Source of the DNA: Lysobacterales bacterium CG_4_10_14_3_um_filter_64_11
GTDB taxonomy: Bacteria; Pseudomonadota; Gammaproteobacteria; Xanthomonadales; Xanthomonadaceae
Reading direction: 5' to 3'
Length of the DNA stretch: 18,723 nucleotides
Assembly: GCA_002782905.1 (NCBI GenBank)
Contig: PFJA01000142.1
Location: 1 to 18,723, forward strand
The position numbers and the translations under genes were made by a program. How positions within the stretch are numbered: position 1 is the stretch's first letter; each line of letters opens with the position of its first letter. Below, one piece after another: positions 1-6,637 of the stretch. Under the pieces are notes generated by a model. It was not told where the DNA came from, ran no database searches, and was given only the letters and a program-made list of their open reading frames with translations.

Positions 1-86
1 CGGGTTTTGAAGTCCACTCTGACCCGGGTTTTGGCGACCCGGGTTTTGGGGTTTTGACTCTGACCCGGGTTTTGCCCGGGTTTTGG
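1..86. repeat. Cluster of CCCGGGTTTTG short repeats
   Basis: The 11-mer CCCGGGTTTTG occurs at 23-33, 38-48, 64-74 and 75-85, with truncated copies at 1-9 and 49-56. A longer 18-bp unit (ACTCTGACCCGGGTTTTG) is repeated exactly at 16-33 and 57-74. Spacing is irregular, so this is not a simple microsatellite. It looks like nested or decayed copies of a dispersed intergenic element. The array runs off the left edge, so its full size is unknown. Confidence 0.8.
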
Positions 87-291
87 CCGACGCACCGTGC
101 GGCCTGCGCCTTCACTCGCTGCGCTCGCTCGCTTCGCGACCGCGGCCGCGAGGACGCAGCGAAAGCGATTTGGATGCTTGCTTGCTGCCGGTTTTGCCCG
201 CTGCTGCCGATACGGATCACGCGCTAAACTATGGGGACTTCGCTGCCGGAACTGACCCCGGCATCCGCCTCGTTTTCAGGGAGCCTCCGTT
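87..291. other. Non-coding leader upstream of hisS with a GC-rich hairpin
   Basis: No credible gene is seen here. The open frame at 83-295 has arginine- and proline-rich low-complexity composition, matches no family I know, and runs into the hisS start, so I leave it out. The arms TCGCTGCG (116-123) and CGCAGCGA (155-162) are perfect inverted repeats. They enclose a second pair, TCGCG (134-138) and CGCGA (147-151). A hairpin of this kind fits a REP-like element or a transcription stop for an upstream gene. A promoter for hisS is presumably in 163-277, but I see no clear -35/-10 pair. Confidence 0.45.
278..283 (+). promoter_or_regulatory. hisS ribosome binding site (fixes a TTG start)
   Basis: AGGGAG lies 8 nt before the TTG at 292. 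The next in-frame ATG (310) has no purine-rich stretch at a suitable distance. Starting at 292 gives MIKPRT, the N-terminus I recall for xanthomonad HisRS. Confidence 0.65.
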
Positions 292-1671
292 TTGATCAAG
301 CCACGCACCATGCCCGGCGTCATGGAACTGTTACCGCGCGAGCAGATCGCGTTTCAGCGCATGCTCGATGTGATCCGCCGCAACGATGAGCGCTTCGGGT
401 TTTTGCCCATCGAAACGCCGGTGATGGAGTTGTCCGAGGTGCTGCTGACCAAGACCGGTGGTGAAACCGAGCGTCAGGTGTATTTCGTGCAATCCACCGG
501 CGCGCTGGAAAAGGTCGGCGATGGCGTGCCGGAACTGGCGCTGCGCTTCGATCTCACCGTGCCGCTGGCGCGTTATGTGGCCGAGCACGAGCACGACCTG
601 GCATTTCCGTTCCGCCGCTACCAGATGCAGCGGGTGTATCGCGGCGAGCGTGCGCAGCGTGGGCGGTTCCGTGAGTTCTACCAATGCGATGTCGATGTCA
701 TCGGCAAGGATGTGCTGTCGCTGCGTTTCGATGCGGAGTTGCCGGCGCTGATCCACAACATCTTCAGTGAGCTCGCGATCGGTCCGTTCACCATCCAGGT
801 CAATAACCGCAAGCTGATGCGCGGCTTCTTCGAAGGGCAGGGCATCGTTGATGCGGGCCGTCAGGGCGCGGTGTTGCGCGAGGTGGACAAGCTCGACAAG
901 CGTGGCCCGGAGGCGGTGTTCGAAACTCTGGTCGGGCCGGATTTCGCATTGTCCCATCACGTGGCGCAACGGATCATGGACTTTGTGAAACTGCGTTCGG
1001 GCTCACACGCGCAGGCGCTGGCAATGCTCGATGCGCTCGGCACCGGCAGCGAGAGCTTCAACACCGGTATCGCGGAATTGCGCGAGGTGATCGAGCTGGT
1101 GCGTGCCTTCGGCGTGCCCGAGGCCAACTACTGCATCAACCTGTCGATTGCCCGTGGCCTCGATTACTACACCGGCACCGTGTACGAAACCACCTTGAAC
1201 GATTATCCGCAGATCGGTTCGATCTGTTCGGGCGGGCGCTACGACAATCTGGCCGGCAACTACAGCAAGTCGCATCTGCCCGGCGTCGGCATTTCGATCG
1301 GCGCCACCCGCCTGTTCTGGCAATTGCGCGAGGCCGGTTTGCTGCGCGATGCCGACAGTTCGGTAGACGTGCTGGTGGCGATGATGCGCGATCAGGACCT
1401 GCCCGATTACCTGCATTTGGCGCGGGTGCTGCGCGCCGCCGGCATCAACAGCGAGGTGCAACTGGAAGGCAGGAAGCTGGCACGGCAAATGCAGTACGCC
1501 GATCGAGCCGGTATCCGTTTCGTGGTGCTGGCCGGCGAGGATGAAGCAGCACGCGGCGCGGTGACGGTGAAAGACCTGCGCCGCGCGCAGCAGTTCGAGG
1601 TCAAGCGTGACGAATTGGCGGCCACCTTGAAGGTGGAACTGGCGCAGGCACGGGCATTTGCCGGGGTATGA
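292..1671 (+). CDS. hisS: Histidyl-tRNA synthetase (HisRS)
   Basis: Class II aminoacyl-tRNA synthetase that attaches histidine to tRNA-His in the cytoplasm. The 459-residue length is slightly above the usual 420-430. The catalytic core shows RFDLTVPLAR near residues 85-94 and motif 2 as RVYRGERAQRGRFREFYQ around 114-131. The histidine-binding signature GLDYYTGTVYE lies at 289-299, followed by SGGRYDNLAG (313-322) and motif 3 as GVGISIGATRL (331-341). The C-terminal anticodon-binding domain starts near 358. The start is TTG at 292, chosen by its RBS and by the conserved N-terminus. The stop TGA (1669-1671) overlaps the ATG of the downstream lyase gene, so the two are probably co-transcribed and translationally coupled. 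No T-box or other leader riboswitch was recognised. The family assignment is secure. Confidence 0.97.
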   Translation: MIKPRTMPGVMELLPREQIAFQRMLDVIRRNDERFGFLPIETPVMELSEVLLTKTGGETERQVYFVQSTGALEKVGDGVPELALRFDLTVPLARYVAEHEHDLAFPFRRYQMQRVYRGERAQRGRFREFYQCDVDVIGKDVLSLRFDAELPALIHNIFSELAIGPFTIQVNNRKLMRGFFEGQGIVDAGRQGAVLREVDKLDKRGPEAVFETLVGPDFALSHHVAQRIMDFVKLRSGSHAQALAMLDALGTGSESFNTGIAELREVIELVRAFGVPEANYCINLSIARGLDYYTGTVYETTLNDYPQIGSICSGGRYDNLAGNYSKSHLPGVGISIGATRLFWQLREAGLLRDADSSVDVLVAMMRDQDLPDYLHLARVLRAAGINSEVQLEGRKLARQMQYADRAGIRFVVLAGEDEAARGAVTVKDLRRAQQFEVKRDELAATLKVELAQARAFAGV

Positions 1672-3578
1672 ACACCCCGCCGATCACGCTCGACGGTTGT
1701 TCCCTGACCCGCACGCAATTGCTTGCGGTGGCGCATGGCACCGCGGTGACGCTGGATCAGTTGCAGTTGCGCCAGGTTGCGCGTGCCGCCGATTTTCTCA
1801 CCGAGCAGGTGCGCTTGCAGGAACCGATCTACGGTGTTTCCACTGGTTTTGGTTCCAATGCCGATCGCCTGCTCGGCGCGCACCCGCTGCGTGATGAATT
1901 GCCGGGCGCGGCGCCCTCCGGTCGCTCGCTCACCAGCGAGTTGCAGCACAACCTGATCATCACCCACGCGGTGTGTACCGGCGAGCCGTTCGCCGAGGAT
2001 GTGGTGCGCGCGATGCTGGCGATTCGCATCAACACCCTGATGCGCGGGCATTCGGGCGTCCGCCCGTCCACCTTGCAGGCGCTTGCGGACTTGCTCAATG
2101 CCGGCGTGGTGCCGGTTGTACCCAAGCTCGGCTCGGTCGGCGCGAGTGGCGATCTGGCGCCGTTGTCGCATCTGGCCATCGTGTTGCTCGGCGCCGGCGA
2201 GGCGTTTTACCAGGGCGAGCGCTTGCCCGGCGCGCAGGCGCTGCAACACGCCGGTTTGACGCCGATAACGCTGTCGCTGAAGGAAGGCCTGGCGCTGAAC
2301 AACGGTACCGCGCAGATGCTGGCCACCGCGGCGCTATCGCTCGATCGCTTGCAACGCCTGATCGATAGCGCCGAACTGGCTGGCGCGATGACACTCGATG
2401 CCTTTGCTGGCCGTGGTCGTGCCTTCGATGCGCATGTGCATGCACTGCGCCCGCATCCCGGACAGGTCGCCAGCGCCGGCGCGCTGCGCGAGCTGCTCGC
2501 TGGGTCGACGCTGCGCGATATTCCCTATCACCTGGTGCCGCGTTTCAAGCCGTGGCTGCCCGACGCCTGGGACGATGGCGAAGCGCGCGAGCTGCGTTTC
2601 GACATCGGCTGGGACTGGGTGCCGTTGAGCCAGCGGCACGGCCGCGAACGGTTTTATCAGCGCTTCCGGCCGTTCCGCGGCGGCAAGAAGCATCAGCCGC
2701 AGGATAGTTACGCACTGCGTTGCATGCCGCAAGTACACGGTGCCGTGCGCGATGCGTTGGCGCAGGCGCAGCGGGTGATCGACATCGAGCTCAACGCGGT
2801 CACCGATAATCCGCTGCTGTTCCCGGATTTGGCCGATGCGTGCCAGATCGAGGATCACGTGGTGTCGGCGGGGCATTTCCACGGTATGCCACTGGCGTTG
2901 GCGATGGCCTACATCAAGGCCGCGATCCCGGTGCTGGCCAGTATTTCCGAGCGGCGCTTGAACAAGCTGGTCGATCCGGCCACCAACGATGGCTTGCCGG
3001 CATTCCTGATCGGCAACGAAGACGCCACCGAGTCGGGGTTCATGATCGTGCAGTACACCGCTGCCGCCATCGTCAACGATCTGGCGACGCGCGCGCACCC
3101 GGCCTGCGTGTATTCGATACCGACCAGCGCCAATGCCGAAGACCATGTGTCGATGGGCGCCAACGAGGCGCGCCATGTGCTGGACATGACCGACGACCTG
3201 GCCCGTGTGCTGGCGCTGGAGCTGTACACCGCTGCGCAGGCGCTGGATTTGCGCCGCGACATGATTAACGCCGCGCGGGCGTTGGCGCGGCGCAGCGACG
3301 CCGCGCAGTTCGCCGCCAAGGTGGCCGGTGCGCCGGCACCGAACAGCGCTGCCTATCCGACATTTCTGGCGGAAGTGGAAGGTCTGCGCACGGAACTGGC
3401 GGATTGCCCGGCGTTCGCGCCGGGTGCTGCGGTGGGTCGCGCGCTGGCCGTAATGCGCGAGCGGATCGCCTTCATGCCGGTGGACCGGGCGATGGATGGC
3501 GACATTCGGATCGCGGTGGAGTTGCTTGAAAGTGGCGAGTTGTTGCGAGCGTCGCGGGCGGGGTTTTACCGGGGTTGA
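1668..3578 (+). CDS. hutH: HutH-family (histidine/aromatic) ammonia-lyase with a large insertion
   Basis: MIO-dependent ammonia-lyase. The family eliminates ammonia from histidine (to urocanate), phenylalanine or tyrosine. Visible hallmarks: catalytic Tyr55 in YGVSTGFG, His100 in the THA segment (histidine lyases have SHA), MIO-forming A159-S160-G161 in GSVGASGDLAPLSH, NNGTAQ at 211-216, Y348 and R351 in QDSYALRC, F404 in GHFHG, and E491 in SANAEDHVSMG. The C-terminal helical domain is complete. At 636 residues it is about 120 longer than typical HutH (~510). About 64 of these are an insertion at roughly 281-344, rich in Trp, Arg and Phe, directly before the Tyr/Arg loop. GHFHGMP replaces the usual GNFHxEP. 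No hutU, hutI or hutC lies nearby, so the substrate is uncertain: histidine is the first guess, tyrosine or phenylalanine are alternatives. The ATG overlaps the hisS stop (ATGA). Confidence 0.85.
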   Translation: MNTPPITLDGCSLTRTQLLAVAHGTAVTLDQLQLRQVARAADFLTEQVRLQEPIYGVSTGFGSNADRLLGAHPLRDELPGAAPSGRSLTSELQHNLIITHAVCTGEPFAEDVVRAMLAIRINTLMRGHSGVRPSTLQALADLLNAGVVPVVPKLGSVGASGDLAPLSHLAIVLLGAGEAFYQGERLPGAQALQHAGLTPITLSLKEGLALNNGTAQMLATAALSLDRLQRLIDSAELAGAMTLDAFAGRGRAFDAHVHALRPHPGQVASAGALRELLAGSTLRDIPYHLVPRFKPWLPDAWDDGEARELRFDIGWDWVPLSQRHGRERFYQRFRPFRGGKKHQPQDSYALRCMPQVHGAVRDALAQAQRVIDIELNAVTDNPLLFPDLADACQIEDHVVSAGHFHGMPLALAMAYIKAAIPVLASISERRLNKLVDPATNDGLPAFLIGNEDATESGFMIVQYTAAAIVNDLATRAHPACVYSIPTSANAEDHVSMGANEARHVLDMTDDLARVLALELYTAAQALDLRRDMINAARALARRSDAAQFAAKVAGAPAPNSAAYPTFLAEVEGLRTELADCPAFAPGAAVGRALAVMRERIAFMPVDRAMDGDIRIAVELLESGELLRASRAGFYRG

Positions 3579-3729
3579 TGGTTCGCGCTCCCGGGTTACG
3601 TGCGATGTGCGCTAACCCGGGCTGCCACAACGCGCGAAAACCGGCACCGCCGCACGCCAAATCCGCGACAGCCAGGATTGAGGCGAAGCCGAAACCCGGG
3701 GAGCCGGCTGCGAACGCAATGGCGCACGC
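3579..3729. other. Convergent spacer between hutH-like gene and bamC
   Basis: This 151-bp spacer lies between converging genes. It contains the CCCGGGTTA palindrome described separately and one more CCCGGG (3698-3703). No credible ORF is present. The overlapping open frames on both strands are alternative readings running into bamC. Confidence 0.5.
3590..3621. repeat. REP-like palindrome (CCCGGGTTA / TAACCCGGG)
   Basis: Perfect 9-bp inverted repeat, 3590-3598 against 3613-3621, with a 14-nt loop. A related element sits at 14826-14856. Paired CCCGGGTT elements are common between genes in xanthomonads and other high-GC proteobacteria. This one lies between convergent genes, so it may also serve as a bidirectional transcription stop, although no T-tract follows on either strand. 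Confidence 0.7.
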
Positions 3730-4263
3730 TCAGCCCAGGCGCGTTTTGAGCAGGGCCAGCAACTCCGCTGCCGGGCCACCGGCAAGTGAGCGGCCATCGG
3801 TGGCAACGGCCGAAATCTCGGTGCTCTCGTCCTGCGCGCGCAAGCGGACCAGGAAGGTCTGCCCCTTGTAGGCCACTTCGGTGGTGCCGAGGGCTTGCGA
3901 GCGGGTGCCGACGGTGACCCCGTCCATGCGCTCGAGCGCCAGCCCGACACGCCGCCAGGCGCTGTCGAGGGTGTCTGCCAGCACAAACTGGCCATCACTG
4001 ATCAGTGCTTGTGGCGCCGCGCTGATGCTGGCGCCGGCAGCGGCCGTGTCGCTCGCCGCGCGGCTGCGGACCGCTGGAATCTGCATGGCCGCATCGACGC
4101 GTGGCCGATCCAGATCGGGCGGTACCTCCAGCGGGCGATTCTCTGCCGCGTTCTTGTATGGATCCTTCTTGCTGCGAAACCAGCCACAGCCCGACGTGGC
4201 GACCAGCGTTACCGCGATGACGGCGATCAGGGCGTAACGGATGCCGGTGTCTCGGGTGTTCAT
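3730..4263 (-). CDS. bamC: BamC-like outer membrane assembly lipoprotein, short form
   Basis: BamC (NlpB) is a lipoprotein of the BAM complex that inserts beta-barrel proteins into the outer membrane. The 177-residue product starts MNTRDTGIRY. It has a hydrophobic signal segment (about 9-24) ending in a lipobox-like TSGC. An extended stretch with DPYKNAAENRPLEVPP resembles the N-terminal lasso that binds BamD. A single helix-grip-like domain follows, with DSAWRRVGLALERM. E. coli BamC has about 344 residues and two such domains, so one is missing here. The start ATG (4263-4261) was chosen because AAGGAGA lies 5 nt upstream and the signal peptide begins there; the frame is open further upstream. 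The ATG overlaps the dapA stop (ATGA), matching the dapA-bamC order in E. coli. Assignment rests on the N-terminal pattern and the neighbour. Confidence 0.78.
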   Translation of the reverse strand: MNTRDTGIRYALIAVIAVTLVATSGCGWFRSKKDPYKNAAENRPLEVPPDLDRPRVDAAMQIPAVRSRAASDTAAAGASISAAPQALISDGQFVLADTLDSAWRRVGLALERMDGVTVGTRSQALGTTEVAYKGQTFLVRLRAQDESTEISAVATDGRSLAGGPAAELLALLKTRLG

Positions 4264-5186
4264 GAGTCTCTCCTTGAAGTCGTGAATTTGCCGGGCTGGG
4301 CAGCGATCTCGGCCTCCAGTCGCAGGCACAGGGCGGCCATGTCTTGGCACTGTGCGATGTGCGTGCTGGACAGCGGCAACAGCGGCAGGCGCAAGCCAAC
4401 CCCCAATCCCATCTGCGCGAGTATCGCCTTGACCGGGATCGGGTTGGGCTCACAGGCAAGGAAACGGTACAGCGGTGCGAGCCGCGAATCCAGACTGGCC
4501 GCTGAATCGGATTCGCTGGCGGCCAGCGCACACAATCGCGCAAAGCTGGCCGGCACCACGTTGGAGGCGACCGAAATCACGCCATCGGCACCGCTGGCGA
4601 TGGCCTCGGCACAACTCGCGTCATCGCCACTGAGCAGGGCAAAATCCGGGCGTCTCAGCGGCAGCAATGCGGCCAGGCGCTGCGCGGTGGATACCGCTTC
4701 CTTGATGCCGATGATGGCGGGGTGCGTGTGCAGGCGGGCAGTGGTTTCCGGTAGCAGGTCGCAGCCGGTGCGCGAGGGCACGTTGTACAGCACAATCGGC
4801 AAACCGGCGTTTTCTGCCACCGCCAGATAATGCTGCAACAGCCCTTCCTGGGTCGGCCGAACATAGGCCGGCGTCACCACCAGCGCCGCCGCCGCACCCA
4901 ATGTGCGCACGTGTTGGCTCAGGCGAATGGTTTTGGCCGTGCTCGACTGGCCGGTTCCGGCGAGCACTGGCAGGTCGTTGCCCAGCCGCTCCACGGCCAG
5001 CCGCAGCAGGGCGTCGTATTCCTCGGGTTCCAGCGCTGCCGCCTCACCGGTGGAGCCGGCCACCACCACGCCGCTCACACCGGCAGCACGCTGCTGATCG
5101 AGCAGACGCGCGTAGGCGCTCAGGTCCAGTGCCCCGGTGGCGGTAAACGGGGTGGCCAGTGCCGTGATGCATCCCTGGAGTTGCAA
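4260..5186 (-). CDS. dapA: 4-hydroxy-tetrahydrodipicolinate synthase
   Basis: Class I aldolase-fold enzyme that condenses pyruvate with aspartate semialdehyde, the first committed step to diaminopimelate and lysine. Starting at TTG (5186-5184) gives 308 residues. Active-site residues then fall one position after those of E. coli: STG at 45-47 within GSTGEAAAL, Tyr108 in VTPAY, Tyr134 and Arg139 in YNVPSRTG, and the Schiff-base Lys162 in GIKEA. The TTG start is supported by AGGGGA 8 nt upstream and by this numbering. The frame is open upstream to an ATG at 5309, but that extension looks non-coding. The C-terminal tail is slightly longer than usual. The stop overlaps the bamC start by 4 nt, and gcvR is divergent. 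N-acetylneuraminate lyase homologues share the fold, but the bamC neighbour favours DapA. Confidence 0.93.
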   Translation of the reverse strand: MQLQGCITALATPFTATGALDLSAYARLLDQQRAAGVSGVVVAGSTGEAAALEPEEYDALLRLAVERLGNDLPVLAGTGQSSTAKTIRLSQHVRTLGAAAALVVTPAYVRPTQEGLLQHYLAVAENAGLPIVLYNVPSRTGCDLLPETTARLHTHPAIIGIKEAVSTAQRLAALLPLRRPDFALLSGDDASCAEAIASGADGVISVASNVVPASFARLCALAASESDSAASLDSRLAPLYRFLACEPNPIPVKAILAQMGLGVGLRLPLLPLSSTHIAQCQDMAALCLRLEAEIAAQPGKFTTSRRDS

Positions 5187-5194
5187 GAACGAAA

Positions 5195-5200
5195 TCCCCT
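5195..5200 (-). promoter_or_regulatory. dapA ribosome binding site (fixes a TTG start)
   Basis: AGGGGA on the minus strand lies 8 nt before the TTG at 5186-5184. There is no in-frame ATG between the family's conserved N-terminus and position 5309, so this site decides the start. Confidence 0.6.
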
Positions 5201-5276
5201 GTGACGCTGCATCGCGGTCGAGGCGATGCGAACGGTGCTGCGGTGGTGAATCGAAGGGCGCAGCACGCGATGTTAC

Positions 5277-5306
5277 TTGCGGCAGACGAGTACTGGCAAG
5301 TATGCT
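5277..5306 (+). promoter_or_regulatory. Possible gcvR promoter
   Basis: TTGCGG (5277-5282) and TATGCT (5301-5306) are separated by 18 nt in the divergent dapA-gcvR spacer, about 70 nt before the proposed gcvR start. The match to sigma-70 is moderate and there is no independent support. No matching promoter for dapA was recognised on the other strand. Confidence 0.3.
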
Positions 5307-5376
5307 CACCCGAGATCACCGCAGTGTCGGCGTGAGCCGGTATCATTACACCTCTCAGCTTTATCCGGAAATCTCC

Positions 5377-5937
5377 TTGAGCGACCAGCCTGCACGTCCT
5401 GCCACCAACGAAAACAACCTGCTGATCAGTGCCTACGCCGCGCACCCGGAGTCGCCGTTGCTGGCTATTTCGCGGCGCATCAACGACAGCGGCTGCAACC
5501 TGATCGAGGCGCGTCTGTCCACCATCGGCGCCGATGTATCGGTGCTGGCGCTGGCACAGGGGCCATGGGATGCCGTTGCCAAGCTCGAAGCCATGCTGAC
5601 GCGCCTGGAACGCGAGGATGGCCTGCGCCTCACCTGGTATCGTACCGGCAGCAAGGCACTGCAAAGCGAACTGCTGCCTTACGTGATCGAAGTGGTGGCA
5701 GCCGACAAGCCCGGTATCCTGTTCCAGCTTGCCGATTTTTTCGATCGCCAGGGTATCAGCGTGGAAAATCTGCAAAGCATGCGTTATCGCGCCATGCAGA
5801 CCGGCGCCGAAATGTTTTCCGCGCAAATCACGGTGGGTATCCCGGCCTCGATGCACATTGCCGCCTTGCGCGACGATTTTCTCGAGTTCTGCGATCACCT
5901 CAATCTCGATGCGATCATGGATCCGATGAAGTTTTGA
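5377..5937 (+). CDS. gcvR: Glycine cleavage system transcriptional repressor (double ACT domain)
   Basis: GcvR in E. coli binds GcvA and represses the glycine cleavage operon when glycine is low. The 186-residue product has two ACT-type ligand-binding domains. The first is at about 14-90, including LLAISRRINDSGCNLIEARL. The second is at about 100-180, including VIEVVAADKPGILFQLADFF and ending FLEFCDHLNLDAIMDPMKF. There is no DNA-binding domain, as expected for this family. The TTG start at 5377 (product beginning MSDQ) is preceded by GGAA 6 nt away and fits xanthomonad homologues as I recall them. An ATG at 5305 in the same frame would add 24 poorly conserved residues. It is divergent from dapA and followed by bcp, as in E. 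coli. No gcv genes are in the window, so its regulatory target here is inferred from the family. Confidence 0.88.
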   Translation: MSDQPARPATNENNLLISAYAAHPESPLLAISRRINDSGCNLIEARLSTIGADVSVLALAQGPWDAVAKLEAMLTRLEREDGLRLTWYRTGSKALQSELLPYVIEVVAADKPGILFQLADFFDRQGISVENLQSMRYRAMQTGAEMFSAQITVGIPASMHIAALRDDFLEFCDHLNLDAIMDPMKF

Positions 5938-6010
5938 GCCGACAACGGTCATGGTCCTCTCGACTCGCCCTATCATGAAAGTCGCTTGCGCCATGATCGT
6001 ATCCCTCACC

Positions 6011-6039
6011 CCGACCCTCTCTCGGTGGGAGAGGGTCGG
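6011..6039. repeat. 11-bp inverted repeat between gcvR and bcp
   Basis: CCGACCCTCTC (6011-6021) and GAGAGGGTCGG (6029-6039) form a perfect 11-bp stem with a 7-nt loop. No T-run follows, so it is not a standard intrinsic terminator. It resembles the dispersed CCCTCTC/GAGAGGG intergenic elements of xanthomonads and could still slow transcription after gcvR. Confidence 0.7.
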
Positions 6040-6080
6040 CAAGGTGGTCGCGGTGCGACGTTCACGTTAAAGGACACTCG

Positions 6081-6557
6081 ATGCTGGATACTGGCGACGC
6101 GATTCCCGATCTGCCGCTGGCGTTGTCGGGCGGCAAGCTTGGCAGCCTTGGCGACTATGCCGGGCGCTGGCTGGTGCTGTACTTCTACCCCAGGGATTCC
6201 ACCCCGGGCTGCACCACCGAGGGACAGGAGTTCAACGCGTTGTTGCCCGCGTTTCGCAAGTGCGAAGCCGAGGTGCTCGGTGTCTCGCGCGATTCGCTAA
6301 AATCGCACGACAATTTCGTTGCCAAACAGGGGTTCCGCTTTGTGCTGGTCAGCGACAAGGACGAGGCTGTGTGCCAGGCCTTTGGCGTAATCAAGGAAAA
6401 AAACATGTATGGCCGCAAAGTGCTGGGCATCGAGCGCAGTACCTTTCTGATTGACCCGCGAGGCCGGGTTGCCCACAGTTGGCGCGGGGTCAAGGTGCCC
6501 GGCCACGCGCAGGCCGTACTGGAACAGCTCGAAGCCGCATCCAGCGCCAGCCGATGA
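6081..6557 (+). CDS. bcp: Thioredoxin-dependent peroxiredoxin, BCP/PrxQ type
   Basis: Reduces hydrogen peroxide and organic hydroperoxides in the cytoplasm using a peroxidatic cysteine. The 158-residue product has the AhpC/TSA fold with YPRDSTPGCTTEGQ at 37-49, placing the peroxidatic Cys at 44. Thr41 and Arg119 (GIERSTF) complete the active site. In E. coli BCP the resolving cysteine is five residues after the first; here that position is Gln49. The helix-3 position reported as cysteine in Xylella PrxQ appears to be Val80. Only Cys61 and Cys98 remain, so it may work as a 1-Cys enzyme or use an unusual partner. AAAGGA lies 6 nt before the ATG. The gcvR-bcp order is the same as in E. coli. Confidence 0.94.
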   Translation: MLDTGDAIPDLPLALSGGKLGSLGDYAGRWLVLYFYPRDSTPGCTTEGQEFNALLPAFRKCEAEVLGVSRDSLKSHDNFVAKQGFRFVLVSDKDEAVCQAFGVIKEKNMYGRKVLGIERSTFLIDPRGRVAHSWRGVKVPGHAQAVLEQLEAASSASR

Positions 6558-6637
6558 TCCGCACACCCTGTTCAATCCCATCGCTGCCGGTGTTTGCTGG
6601 TGGCGCGCTTTTGCCTGTCCAACTTGCCTGAGGGTTT

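Noticed and set aside
1..86. CRISPR array
   Set aside because: Repeat units are too short (11-18 bp), spacing is irregular and there are no spacers of uniform length or cas genes.
225..230. TAAACT as the hisS -10 element
   Set aside because: No -35 hexamer at acceptable spacing; the evidence is too weak to list as a feature.
83..295. 70-codon open frame before hisS
   Set aside because: Arg/Pro-rich composition, begins in the repeat array, no family resemblance, and overlaps the hisS start. High-GC DNA yields many such frames.
3575..3998. Open frames on both strands across the hutH-bamC spacer and into bamC
   Set aside because: They are alternative-frame readings of bamC with low-complexity composition; the minus-strand lipoprotein frame has the signal peptide, RBS and family pattern.
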